The notes beneath the pieces are model-generated. The model was not told where the DNA came from. It ran no database searches and saw nothing but the letters and a program-made list of their open reading frames with translations. Positions 26,011 through 33,843 of a stretch of DNA of 60,887 nucleotides are shown here, piece after piece. The stretch is from Candidatus Gallibacteroides avistercoris (lineage in GTDB: Bacteria > Bacteroidota > Bacteroidia > Bacteroidales > CHK158-818). The stretch is taken from positions 1-60,887 of the forward strand of contig DVNA01000111.1 of the NCBI GenBank assembly GCA_018714665.1, given 5' to 3'. Numbering within the stretch: the first letter of the stretch is position 1; each line of letters opens with the position of its first letter. Both the position numbers and the translations under genes were made by a program.

Positions 26011-28290
26011 TTACTTCGGCCAGACTTTCCACTGCTGCCGTCCGGCTTTTTTCACCTCTATCGGTCCCGGATAGGGGTTGGATGCCCGGCGTTTATTCCC
26101 GAAATAATCGGTCAGCAGCTTCAAACGGCTCCCGTCGGGATGAACGAAAGGCAGGTCCGGAGCAACGGCTTTCCCCAACAGATCGGTAGTAACCACCTCC
26201 CACTTCTCCTTTTTCCCTCCCCAGTCGGGAGAGATATTCATCGACAAGTACCATCCATCGTCCCGCTGCTCTAATTGAACATCCGGATCGAACACCGTAT
26301 CGACAAGCGCACACGCGTCATCGGACGCCGGATGCGCTCCGGCGGCAAACAAATTCTTGCCATATACAATGGGTAATCCCGGTTCGTCCCATTTCCCCAG
26401 ACTGGCCCGGTTTACCAACAGGTTATTGTACCAGCGTTGGTCTCCCCCCGGGTTCGGCGCCTTGCCTGTGGATACAGTCTCATGGGGCGGGTAATAGAAA
26501 CTCAAACGGCCTCCTGCACACCGATCCACCCCTCCGACGATATCACCGGCAACGAGGTTATGGACGCTGGCTATCCCTTGCGAATAGTTATTAGAATGTT
26601 CCGATAACAGGATGTTGTTGGCCACCAGGGTGGGGCCATGGCAAACCTCAATAAAAATATCTTCCAATACGCCATTATCGTGGAAAAGATTCCCAACTAC
26701 CTGTACGCCTTGTGCTCCCCAGTCTAACCAGAGGCCACGAATCGTCCGGTAGATGTGGTTGTCTTTTAACACGGCATCAACCGAAAAGTGCAATTTGATT
26801 CCGGCCATTTCGTCCCCTTCAAATGTCTCCCCGATACAAATATCATGGATTTCATTTCCCTGGATCAAACAGAATGCCCCTCCGCTACACCCTACGATAC
26901 CGGCTTGCCCGCACTCATAAATATGATTGTTGCGGACGATGTGGAAACCCGCCTCCTCCTTGTCCCAGGAAGCATGTTCAAAATAGTCCATCAGCTGTTC
27001 GCGCGTCTGCCCGCCACGGGTTTCGGGATAGACCTCGGGCGGCAAGCCTTGATAATGATGCGCGTGCCCGAACGTGGGACGCCCCAAAGAGATCCCCGAA
27101 CACCGGGAATTACGAATAACATTGTTCTCTATAATCCACCCCTTTGCCCAACGAGGCCCTATCAGCCCCGGTTGCTCGGCCGAAGGAGGAGCCCAGTTGG
27201 TTGCGGCATTTTCAAGAATAAAACCCCGTACTGTTAGATAATCGATTCCTGTTTCATCCGGATAAAATACTTGCGGTCGAACGGCTATCTCCACCGATGA
27301 TTCGTTCGGATCAATCCCCCCGGGGAACTGTGCCCAGATAGTAGTCTTCCCATTCTTTTTCAATGCAGGAGTCCTGATTACCAAACAGACATTCTGCATA
27401 CCCGACAGTTTGCGGGAAAGCACAAGGGGAAAAACGGCAAACTGTTCCCAATCTCCGGTATTGGTTACCATGGACATTCCCAACAATTCGCCTTGCGGAG
27501 AATCCAGATGCATCTCCACAATACCCCCTTTGGCCAAGGTAGCCGCTTGAAAAAGAAGGGTGTCGGTTCCGTTGCCAAAGTCCACCTCGTCAAAATGAAG
27601 GACAGAACCATCTTTCAAATAACCGAAAGGCCACCTATCGACAATAGCGATACAAACCGCTTGGTCTCCACCTTCCACCGAAGCCTGCATCGAATTTTTA
27701 CGCTTACCTCCGCAAGGGTGTATCCATTCCAGGTTCATCAATACCGGGCCTCCGTTTCCATCGGCCTCGGCATACCAATAAGGTTGCCCACCGACCGGTT
27801 GGAGAACCTCGTGTAAAGAGAAAGTCTCCCGTATCCGTTTCCCGTTTAAATAAACGCTTCCGGTATGGTTAGGCTTTCCTTTCCCGCGGTACCAGCTTCC
27901 ATAAATCTGTTCGTCGTACGGATTGGTCTCTCCGAAAAAGGTATTGGGAAGGACCAGTTTCCAAGTATCGTTCTGTACCCGTACCCAACCTTTTACCGGT
28001 TCTGATCCCGTTATAACCACCCGTTCACCCGGAGCAGCCTGATATGTAATACGCATCCGGTCAGAAGTTCCCCCACGCGGAGGCACCACCTTTTCCCGGT
28101 AGATTCCTTCGTGTACCGTTATAACATCGCCCGGTTGCGCCTGTTGCGCCGCCCGGTTTATCGTTTTAAACGGCGATGACGCCGACCCGTCGTTGGTATC
28201 GTTTCCCGTAGGGGATACATGGTACTCTTCCGCCCATACGACAGATAGGGACAAACACAAAAAGGATATTGTACAAAGCCATTTTTTCAT
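26011..28290 (-). CDS. GH120-type beta-xylosidase with an inserted CBM6-like domain
   Basis: Exported protein (signal peptide 1-20, ending VVWAEE) of 759 residues with a right-handed beta-helix. The framework matches the GH120 xylosidase XylC of Thermoanaerobacterium as I remember it: GVYREKV-type start, PWAPP/QPGLIG region at about 364-377 (NWAPPSAEQPGLIGP), and residues equivalent to the nucleophile (D523 in LWLDWGAQG) and acid/base (E548 in IFIEVCHGP). Between about 178 and 314 lies an insertion absent from XylC; residues 235-305 (DFGNGTDT, then EMHLDSPQGELLG, TGDWEQF) resemble a CBM6-type lectin fold. It sits in the xyl operon, 11 nt after xylB. Confidence 0.82.
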   Translation of the reverse strand: MKKWLCTISFLCLSLSVVWAEEYHVSPTGNDTNDGSASSPFKTINRAAQQAQPGDVITVHEGIYREKVVPPRGGTSDRMRITYQAAPGERVVITGSEPVKGWVRVQNDTWKLVLPNTFFGETNPYDEQIYGSWYRGKGKPNHTGSVYLNGKRIRETFSLHEVLQPVGGQPYWYAEADGNGGPVLMNLEWIHPCGGKRKNSMQASVEGGDQAVCIAIVDRWPFGYLKDGSVLHFDEVDFGNGTDTLLFQAATLAKGGIVEMHLDSPQGELLGMSMVTNTGDWEQFAVFPLVLSRKLSGMQNVCLVIRTPALKKNGKTTIWAQFPGGIDPNESSVEIAVRPQVFYPDETGIDYLTVRGFILENAATNWAPPSAEQPGLIGPRWAKGWIIENNVIRNSRCSGISLGRPTFGHAHHYQGLPPEVYPETRGGQTREQLMDYFEHASWDKEEAGFHIVRNNHIYECGQAGIVGCSGGAFCLIQGNEIHDICIGETFEGDEMAGIKLHFSVDAVLKDNHIYRTIRGLWLDWGAQGVQVVGNLFHDNGVLEDIFIEVCHGPTLVANNILLSEHSNNYSQGIASVHNLVAGDIVGGVDRCAGGRLSFYYPPHETVSTGKAPNPGGDQRWYNNLLVNRASLGKWDEPGLPIVYGKNLFAAGAHPASDDACALVDTVFDPDVQLEQRDDGWYLSMNISPDWGGKKEKWEVVTTDLLGKAVAPDLPFVHPDGSRLKLLTDYFGNKRRASNPYPGPIEVKKAGRQQWKVWPK

Positions 28291-28301
28291 TTTTCCAATT
28301 T

Positions 28302-29786
28302 TTACAAACGGCTCATTCTTACAGACAATTCCGCTTTCCAGTTTACATAGCCGCTTTCCAACGCCTCTTTGGAGTGAGGATCGGGCAATACGGTTTCCAG
28401 TTTTGTCAAGGAGCGGAACGCCTCGTCCCGGTCTTTGTACAAGCCTGCGCCCAGCGCGGCACCCCGGGCTGCGCCCAAAGCTCCATCGGTATTATACAAC
28501 TCGATACGGGCATCGCAAAGGGTCGCCAACGTACGCCGGAAAAGCGGACTGAGGAAAAGGTTGGCATTTCCGGCCCGAATCACTTTGGGTTCCAATCCTA
28601 CCTCCCGCATAATGTCCACGCCGTAACGGAACGAATAGGCAATACCCTCTTGGGCGGCCCGCAGGATATGCGCCTTACCATGCCGATTCAGGTCTATCCC
28701 CAGAACCGAAGCACCGGTATAACGATTCTCCAACATCCGTTCGGCCCCGTTGCCAAAAGGCAACATGACGAGCCCGTCCGACCCGGGACCGACCGTCTCG
28801 CACAACCGGTTGATTTCGTCATACCCCATCTCGGGAGCCACCTGACGGCGTATCCATGCATTGAGTATCCCCGTCCCGTTGATACAGAGCAACACCCCGT
28901 AACGAGGTTTTTCGGCCGAATGGTTTACGTGCAGGAAGGTATTTACACGCGACAGCGGATCGGCCTTGGGTTGGTCCGTTACCCCGTACACCACTCCCGA
29001 GGTTCCGCCCGTGGCAGCGATTTCGCCGCTATCGAGCACATTCAAAGAAAAGGCATTGTTGGGTTGGTCGCCGGCCCGGTAGGCAATCGGAGTACCCTGT
29101 CTAATCCCCAGCTCCCGCTCGATAGCCGCCGAGGTATAGGCCTGAACGCCGATCGAGGGACGATCCGGCGGAATCATCTGCAAAGGAATACCATAGTAAT
29201 CGGCCACGAAATCGGCCCGTTTCTCCTCCTTGAAGTTCCACAGAATCTGTTCGGAGAGCCCGCTCGTGGTGGTAGAAATGTCGCCCGAAAGCATATAGGC
29301 GATGTAATCGCCCGGAAGCATGAATTTATCTATCTTTTGAAACAACTCCGGCTCACAACGTTTTACCCAGGCCAGTTTCGAGGCGGTAAAATTACCCGGA
29401 GAGTTCAGCGTCCGTTGCAGGCAGCTTTCGCGGCCTATCTTTTCCAACGCCTCGGCGCCAATCTCCACAGCCCGGCTGTCACACCAGATAATCGACTTGC
29501 GCAAAGGCTCGCCACGCTTGTCCAGACAAACCAGTCCGTGCATCTGGTAAGTAATACCGATAGCGGCAATATCGCCCATCGACAGGGTAGCGCCCAACTG
29601 CTTAATACCGGCACAAACATACTCCCACCACATTCGGGGCGACTGTTCGGCCCACCCCGGCTGCACGGCATCTATGGACAACTCTTTATCGGGAAGTGTC
29701 ACCGAACCGGCACATTGTCCGGAAGCCACATCCATCACAGAGATTTTTATGGAAGAGCTCCCTACATCTATTCCCAGTGTTTTCAT
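28302..29786 (-). CDS. xylB: Xylulokinase
   Basis: FGGY-family kinase of 494 residues that phosphorylates D-xylulose. The N-terminal phosphate motif is GIDVGSSSIKISVMD; WCDSRAVE and the MLPGDYIAYMLSGD segment (xylulokinase pattern) follow; the ATP-site GGTSGVVYG and the C-terminal IRAGNANLFLSPLFR (adenosine motif, with N where GGGA-type kinases have GG) are seen. Context fixes the substrate: it follows xylR by 3 nt and precedes the GH120 gene by 11 nt. Confidence 0.93.
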   Translation of the reverse strand: MKTLGIDVGSSSIKISVMDVASGQCAGSVTLPDKELSIDAVQPGWAEQSPRMWWEYVCAGIKQLGATLSMGDIAAIGITYQMHGLVCLDKRGEPLRKSIIWCDSRAVEIGAEALEKIGRESCLQRTLNSPGNFTASKLAWVKRCEPELFQKIDKFMLPGDYIAYMLSGDISTTTSGLSEQILWNFKEEKRADFVADYYGIPLQMIPPDRPSIGVQAYTSAAIERELGIRQGTPIAYRAGDQPNNAFSLNVLDSGEIAATGGTSGVVYGVTDQPKADPLSRVNTFLHVNHSAEKPRYGVLLCINGTGILNAWIRRQVAPEMGYDEINRLCETVGPGSDGLVMLPFGNGAERMLENRYTGASVLGIDLNRHGKAHILRAAQEGIAYSFRYGVDIMREVGLEPKVIRAGNANLFLSPLFRRTLATLCDARIELYNTDGALGAARGAALGAGLYKDRDEAFRSLTKLETVLPDPHSKEALESGYVNWKAELSVRMSRL

Positions 29787-29789
29787 ATA

Positions 29790-30521
29790 TTAGTTTATAA
29801 AGTTTAACCTGAATTTCGATTTTTGTTCCCGCTCGTACTGCGTTTTGTTGAATATATAATATTGTGCGGGCTTATGGGCCACCCCCTGTTCTTTTTCGTT
29901 GGTGGGAATCAAGTAACCCGACGACAATATTTTTTTCCGGAAATTGCGATTGTCTATCTCAACCCCCAACACCGCCTCGTACAAATTTTGCAATTGCCGG
30001 ATGGTTATCTTCCGGGGCAGCAACTCAAAGGCAATGTGCAACTGCATCAACTCGCGCGAAAGGGTTTCGAGGGCACACATCACAATCTCCTTATGGTCCA
30101 GTCCCAGCGAGCGGATAGATTGCACATCGACCCATTTGGCTTTTTTCCGCATCGTATAGGTCAGAATCCGGTCGTTCAACTTTACCAGCGAATAGTAGGC
30201 AACCGTTACGACACGGGGGGTATTTATCTGGTAAAAACGGTTCAACCAGGCCAAGTCCTCTCCCCTGACCCGTTCCGGGTCAGAGAAAACGTGCAACTGT
30301 TTCAAATAGATGTTCTCCAAGCCGGTGGTTTGCGCCAATACCCGGTAGGCAGCCTGCGACAACGTTTCATCCTCGTAAATCATGCTGCCCGGCAACTTAT
30401 AATCCTCCTTCTCTTCGATACCATTCTTCTGTTCCCGTTTTATTAACAGGACATTCAACGAGGTACCGTCAAAGCCGAAAATGACGCAATCTACCGATAT
30501 AGAACTGTTTATTTGCCTCAT
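29790..30521 (-). CDS. xylR: Nudix-related transcriptional regulator of xylose use
   Basis: A 243-residue protein with an N-terminal Nudix-like domain (about 1-140) and a C-terminal winged-helix domain (about 150-235), the NrtR/AraR layout. The Nudix box is degraded: in LPGSMIYEDETLSQAAYR the expected REUXEE glutamates are missing (RVLAQT), so it should bind rather than hydrolyse its ligand. First gene of the xyl operon. The start is the ATG at 30521, preceded by AAAAGGG; the upstream TTG at 30548 overlaps the -7 box. From memory, related Bacteroides genes are called xylR. Confidence 0.85.
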   Translation of the reverse strand: MRQINSSISVDCVIFGFDGTSLNVLLIKREQKNGIEEKEDYKLPGSMIYEDETLSQAAYRVLAQTTGLENIYLKQLHVFSDPERVRGEDLAWLNRFYQINTPRVVTVAYYSLVKLNDRILTYTMRKKAKWVDVQSIRSLGLDHKEIVMCALETLSRELMQLHIAFELLPRKITIRQLQNLYEAVLGVEIDNRNFRKKILSSGYLIPTNEKEQGVAHKPAQYYIFNKTQYEREQKSKFRLNFIN

Positions 30522-30545
30522 ACCCTTTTCTTGATGAACTCTATA

Positions 30546-30577
30546 CAAAGTTAAAATAAATGAACGAGAAATCCAAT
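30546..30577 (-). promoter_or_regulatory. xyl operon promoter
   Basis: Minus strand TAACTTTG at 30546-30553 with ATTG at 30574-30577; the spacer from TTG to TAACTTTG is exactly 20 nt. Transcription would begin near 30539, about 18 nt before the xylR ATG at 30521. Confidence 0.7.
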
Positions 30578-30798
30578 GTAAATGTTTCTTTTACGCTAAC
30601 TGCCTCACGGCAAAATGTTTCGGCCTCCCTATCTTCCCAGATTCCCGGCCATACACAAAAGAGTATTTTAAACGCTAACCCATCTTGACTCTTACCTGAA
30701 AACAAAGCAGATAGAAAACGATTGATCCGCTTCGTCCTACCCAGAAGAGCGAACCCTCCCCCTCTCATACTTGCCCGCCTTCCCGAAAAATTTTTCAC
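30578..30798. other. Upstream region of the xyl operon with a repeated octamer
   Basis: About 220 nt without a gene, between the xyl promoter and the tRNA terminator. The octamer ACGCTAAC occurs at 30593-30600, just upstream of the -33 box, and again at 30672-30679, each preceded by a T/A-rich run. These are candidate operator half-sites but could be chance. A 93-codon frame here is not convincing. Confidence 0.45.
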
Positions 30799-30838
30799 AA
30801 AAAAAAGAGAGATTGCCATCATCCTGACAATCTCTCTC
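30799..30838 (-). terminator. Terminator after the tRNA-Asn pair
   Basis: On the minus strand AGAGAGATTG pairs with CAATCTCTCT followed by an unbroken run of T, starting 2 nt after the downstream tRNA gene. Confidence 0.92.
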
Positions 30839-30839
30839 G

Positions 30840-30913
30840 CTCTTCAGGTAGGACTTGAACCTACGACCCTCTGATTAACAGTCAGATGCTCTAACCGACT
30901 GAGCTACTGAAGA
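30840..30913 (-). tRNA. tRNA-Asn (GTT), downstream copy
   Basis: A 74-nt cloverleaf: acceptor TCTTCAG/CTGAAGA with discriminator G, D-arm with GTCGGTTAGAGC, anticodon loop CTGTTAA with GTT, and TTCAAGT in the T-arm. CCA is not encoded. Sequence identical to the copy at 30935-31008. Confidence 0.97.
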
Positions 30914-30934
30914 AAATATAAACTCTCAAATTGG

Positions 30935-31008
30935 CTCTTCAGGTAGGACTTGAACCTACGACCCTCTGATTAACAGTCAGATGCTCTAACCGACTGAGCT
31001 ACTGAAGA
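30935..31008 (-). tRNA. tRNA-Asn (GTT), upstream copy
   Basis: Same 74-nt sequence and structure as the neighbouring copy, separated by 21 nt, and likely first in the transcript because a good promoter (31037-31068) lies just upstream on the minus strand. Confidence 0.97.
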
Positions 31009-31036
31009 AGATTTGCTCTTTTCTCAAATTGCAGGG

Positions 31037-31068
31037 CAAAAGTAATGCCTATTTTCCAATTATGCAAT
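31037..31068 (-). promoter_or_regulatory. Promoter of the tRNA-Asn pair
   Basis: Minus strand TACTTTTG at 31037-31044 and ATTG at 31065-31068, with 20 nt between. The start of transcription would fall near 31030, about 22 nt before the first tRNA. Confidence 0.72.
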
Positions 31069-31075
31069 ATATTTG
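31068..31075 (+). promoter_or_regulatory. Candidate -7 box (TATATTTG) for the PfkB kinase gene
   Basis: TATATTTG 18 nt before the ATG at 31093. It abuts the -33 element of the divergent tRNA promoter. It supports 31093 over the earlier start at 31045. Confidence 0.5.
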
Positions 31076-31092
31076 TAGAAATTTTTATTTAC

Positions 31093-32073
31093 ATGAAGAT
31101 ATTAGGCATGGGCAATGCGCTGACAGACGTATTAGCCACACTACAATCCGACACGATTATTCAAGAGGCTGGCCTGCTCAAAGGCGGGATGAAACTCATT
31201 GACATCGAACGCTTAGAGAAGCTGAAACAGCTGTTTTCCACCATCCATACATCCCGGGCGTGCGGCGGATCGGCAGCCAACGCCATTACAGGCCTGACCC
31301 ATCTGGGCATCGACACCGGGTTCATCGGAAAAGTCGGTCGCGACGATTTAGGGAGATTCTACGAACAGGACCTGCTCGACAACGGCATCGAATCGCATTT
31401 GCAAAAAGGCGATGCCAGCTCCGGATGCGCCATGACCTTCATCTCCCCCGACGGAGAACGCACTTTCGGCACCTACCTGGGAGCCGCTGCCGACCTGTCG
31501 GCCACCGACCTGTCGGCCGAAATGTTCAGCGGATACGACCTGTTGCACATCGAAGGCTATCTGGTGCAAGACCCCGCCTTAATCCGCAAAGCGGTTCAAC
31601 TGGCCCAAAGCCAGGGGTTGAAAATCTCCCTCGACATGGCCAGTTACAACGTCATCAAGCAACAGCCCGAATTTTCGCGCGAGCTGGTAACCGGTTACGC
31701 CGACATCGTATTTGCCAACGAAGAAGAGGCGCTCGCCTATACCGGACAGCCTCCCCGCCAAGCCGTCGAAGAGATTGCCCGGCAATGCGACATCGCCGTA
31801 GTCAAATGCGGCAAGGAGGGCTCTTTCATTCAACAAGGCGACACTTGCCTGCACATCGGCGCACTCCCTGTCCAATGCATCGACAGCACCGGCGCCGGAG
31901 ACCTCTACGCCGCCGGATTCCTCTACGGGTTGGCAACCGGATGCTCCCTCGAACAGGCCGGACGTATCGGTACCCTGTTGGCCGGGAACGTCATCGAAGT
32001 AATCGGCCCCCGCATGGAGCAGGCCCGTTGGGATAAAATAAAGTTAAAAGTCCGTGAGCTATTAGGTGCATAA
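31093..32073 (+). CDS. PfkB-family carbohydrate or nucleoside kinase
   Basis: Ribokinase-fold kinase of 326 residues. The N-terminal substrate region ILGMGNALTDVLA and the internal CGGSAANAITGLTHLG are typical; the catalytic motif DSTGAGDLYAAGFLYG gives the anion hole and general base (D of GAGD). From the shape of the start it falls near the adenosine-kinase/sugar-kinase part of the family, so the substrate may be a nucleoside or a sugar. The start at 31093 (MKILGMGN) is chosen because a -7 box lies at 31068-31075. The next gene, an S41 protease, follows after 54 nt. Confidence 0.88.
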   Translation: MKILGMGNALTDVLATLQSDTIIQEAGLLKGGMKLIDIERLEKLKQLFSTIHTSRACGGSAANAITGLTHLGIDTGFIGKVGRDDLGRFYEQDLLDNGIESHLQKGDASSGCAMTFISPDGERTFGTYLGAAADLSATDLSAEMFSGYDLLHIEGYLVQDPALIRKAVQLAQSQGLKISLDMASYNVIKQQPEFSRELVTGYADIVFANEEEALAYTGQPPRQAVEEIARQCDIAVVKCGKEGSFIQQGDTCLHIGALPVQCIDSTGAGDLYAAGFLYGLATGCSLEQAGRIGTLLAGNVIEVIGPRMEQARWDKIKLKVRELLGA

Positions 32074-32127
32074 CAATAGTTTCCCTACCTTAGTCCTTCA
32101 CATAACACTATACATATATAATATAAC

Positions 32128-33810
32128 ATGACAACCCGTAGAAATTTCACCATAAAGCACCTCGCCATTCTGGTGGTAGTATGTCTGGCCGCCGGATTCA
32201 TCACCGGATTCACCAGCGAAAAGCGGAACTTCCAATTATCCAAAAACCTGGATATTTTCAACGCCATCGTCAAAGAGCTAGACCTCTTCTATGTCGATAC
32301 GTTGAATGCCGAGAAGACCATCAACGTGGGGATAGAAGCGATGCTGGCCAGCCTCGACCCCTATACCCAATACTATCCCGAATCCCAGAAAGAGGACTTC
32401 CAGTTCCTGGCTACGGGCGAATATGGCGGAATAGGCGCACTGATTGTCCAACGCGACAGCGGCGTATACATCTCCGAGCCCTACGAAGGGATGCCCTCCC
32501 AGATAGCCGACCTGAGAGCCGGCGACAAACTGCTGAAAATAGACGACACGGACCTCTCGCAAAAAACCTCCTCCGAAGTAAGCGACCTGCTCAAAGGACA
32601 AGCCAACTCCAAAATCGTGCTCACCATCGAGCGCAACGGACAACAGCTGACCAAAGAGATCACCCGCAAGAAGATCGTCATGAAAGCCGTCCCCTACTAT
32701 ACCATGCTGAACGACGGCATCGGCTACATTTGTTTGGAGAGCTTTACCGACAAGGCCGCTGACGAAACCAAAGAGGCGTTGCTCGATTTGATGAAAAACC
32801 ACCAGATGCAGGCCCTCGTCCTAGACCTGCGGAACAATCCGGGCGGAGTGCTGGAAGATGCCGTACGCATCGTCAACCTCTTCGTTCCCAAAGGACAAGA
32901 GGTACTCTCCACCAAAGGTAAGGTAAAACAGTGGGACAAAACCTACAAAACCACCCAGGATCCGGTAGCCGCCGATCTGCCGCTGGTCGTACTGATCAAC
33001 CGCAATTCGGCATCGGCCTCCGAAATCGTGGCCGGTGCGCTGCAAGACCTCGACCGTGCCGTCATCATCGGCGAGAGAAGCTACGGCAAAGGGCTGGTAC
33101 AGAGCTCGCGCAACCTGCCCTACGACGGTACGCTGAAAGTAACCATCTCCAAATACTACATCCCCAGCGGACGGCTGATACAGGCCATCGACTATACACA
33201 CCGCAACGAAGACGGCAGTGTGGCACGCGTCCCCAAAGAGAAGATGAAAGAGTTCAAGACCGCCAACGGGCGCAGCGTGTATGACGGCGGAGGCATCATG
33301 CCCGACAAAGAGGTAGAGAGCCAGAAGATGAAAAACATCGTCTTCTACCTTCTCTCCGATTTCGTCATCTTCGACTACGCCACCCAATACGTCAACAACC
33401 ATCCCACGATTGCCCCCATCGCCGAATACACCTTTACGGACGAAGACTTCAACGATTTCAAGCAATTCGTACAACAACAAAACTTCACCTACGACAAACA
33501 GAGCGAAAAGGCGATGAAAGAGCTGCGTTCTCTCCTGGAATTTGAAGGATACTACGACGGGGCCAAAGAGGAATTTGCCGCCCTCGAAAAGAAACTCAAC
33601 CACAACCTGGACCAGGACCTGGAAACCGCCCGCGAAGAGATCAAGGAGTTCCTCTCGCTCGAAATAGCCAAACGCTACTACTTCCAGCGGGGAGAAATCA
33701 TACAGGGCCTGAAAAAAGACCGAATCCTGGATGCCAGCGTCCAGCTGCTGAAAGACCCCGAACGCTATAAAAAGACCCTTCTTCCCCCCACCGGGAAGGA
33801 GGCCGTATAA
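32128..33810 (+). CDS. S41 carboxyl-terminal processing protease (PDZ-containing)
   Basis: Exported serine protease of 560 residues. A membrane/signal segment lies at about 10-30 (LAILVVVCLAAGFITGF). A PDZ domain covers about 90-170, and the catalytic core has the serine in NRNSASASEIVAGAL and the lysine in GERSYGKGLVQSS, as in CtpA/Prc. A C-terminal helical part of about 150 residues with charged repeats follows. Such enzymes trim periplasmic proteins. A paralogue lies at 41598-43190. It precedes the EEP-family gene by 33 nt. Confidence 0.93.
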   Translation: MTTRRNFTIKHLAILVVVCLAAGFITGFTSEKRNFQLSKNLDIFNAIVKELDLFYVDTLNAEKTINVGIEAMLASLDPYTQYYPESQKEDFQFLATGEYGGIGALIVQRDSGVYISEPYEGMPSQIADLRAGDKLLKIDDTDLSQKTSSEVSDLLKGQANSKIVLTIERNGQQLTKEITRKKIVMKAVPYYTMLNDGIGYICLESFTDKAADETKEALLDLMKNHQMQALVLDLRNNPGGVLEDAVRIVNLFVPKGQEVLSTKGKVKQWDKTYKTTQDPVAADLPLVVLINRNSASASEIVAGALQDLDRAVIIGERSYGKGLVQSSRNLPYDGTLKVTISKYYIPSGRLIQAIDYTHRNEDGSVARVPKEKMKEFKTANGRSVYDGGGIMPDKEVESQKMKNIVFYLLSDFVIFDYATQYVNNHPTIAPIAEYTFTDEDFNDFKQFVQQQNFTYDKQSEKAMKELRSLLEFEGYYDGAKEEFAALEKKLNHNLDQDLETAREEIKEFLSLEIAKRYYFQRGEIIQGLKKDRILDASVQLLKDPERYKKTLLPPTGKEAV

Positions 33811-33843
33811 CAAACACGAACAACTATCAACACAACCTATACA

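Noticed and set aside
28269..29807. 512-codon plus-strand frame opposite xylB
   Set aside because: Antisense shadow of a kinase gene with full motifs.
30541..30822. 93-codon minus-strand frame upstream of xylR
   Set aside because: It overlaps the xyl promoter and tRNA terminator; composition is not protein-like.
30840..31008. Tandem near-identical repeats that could be read as a CRISPR-like or direct-repeat element
   Set aside because: Each repeat folds as tRNA-Asn with a GTT anticodon, so this is a tandem tRNA pair.
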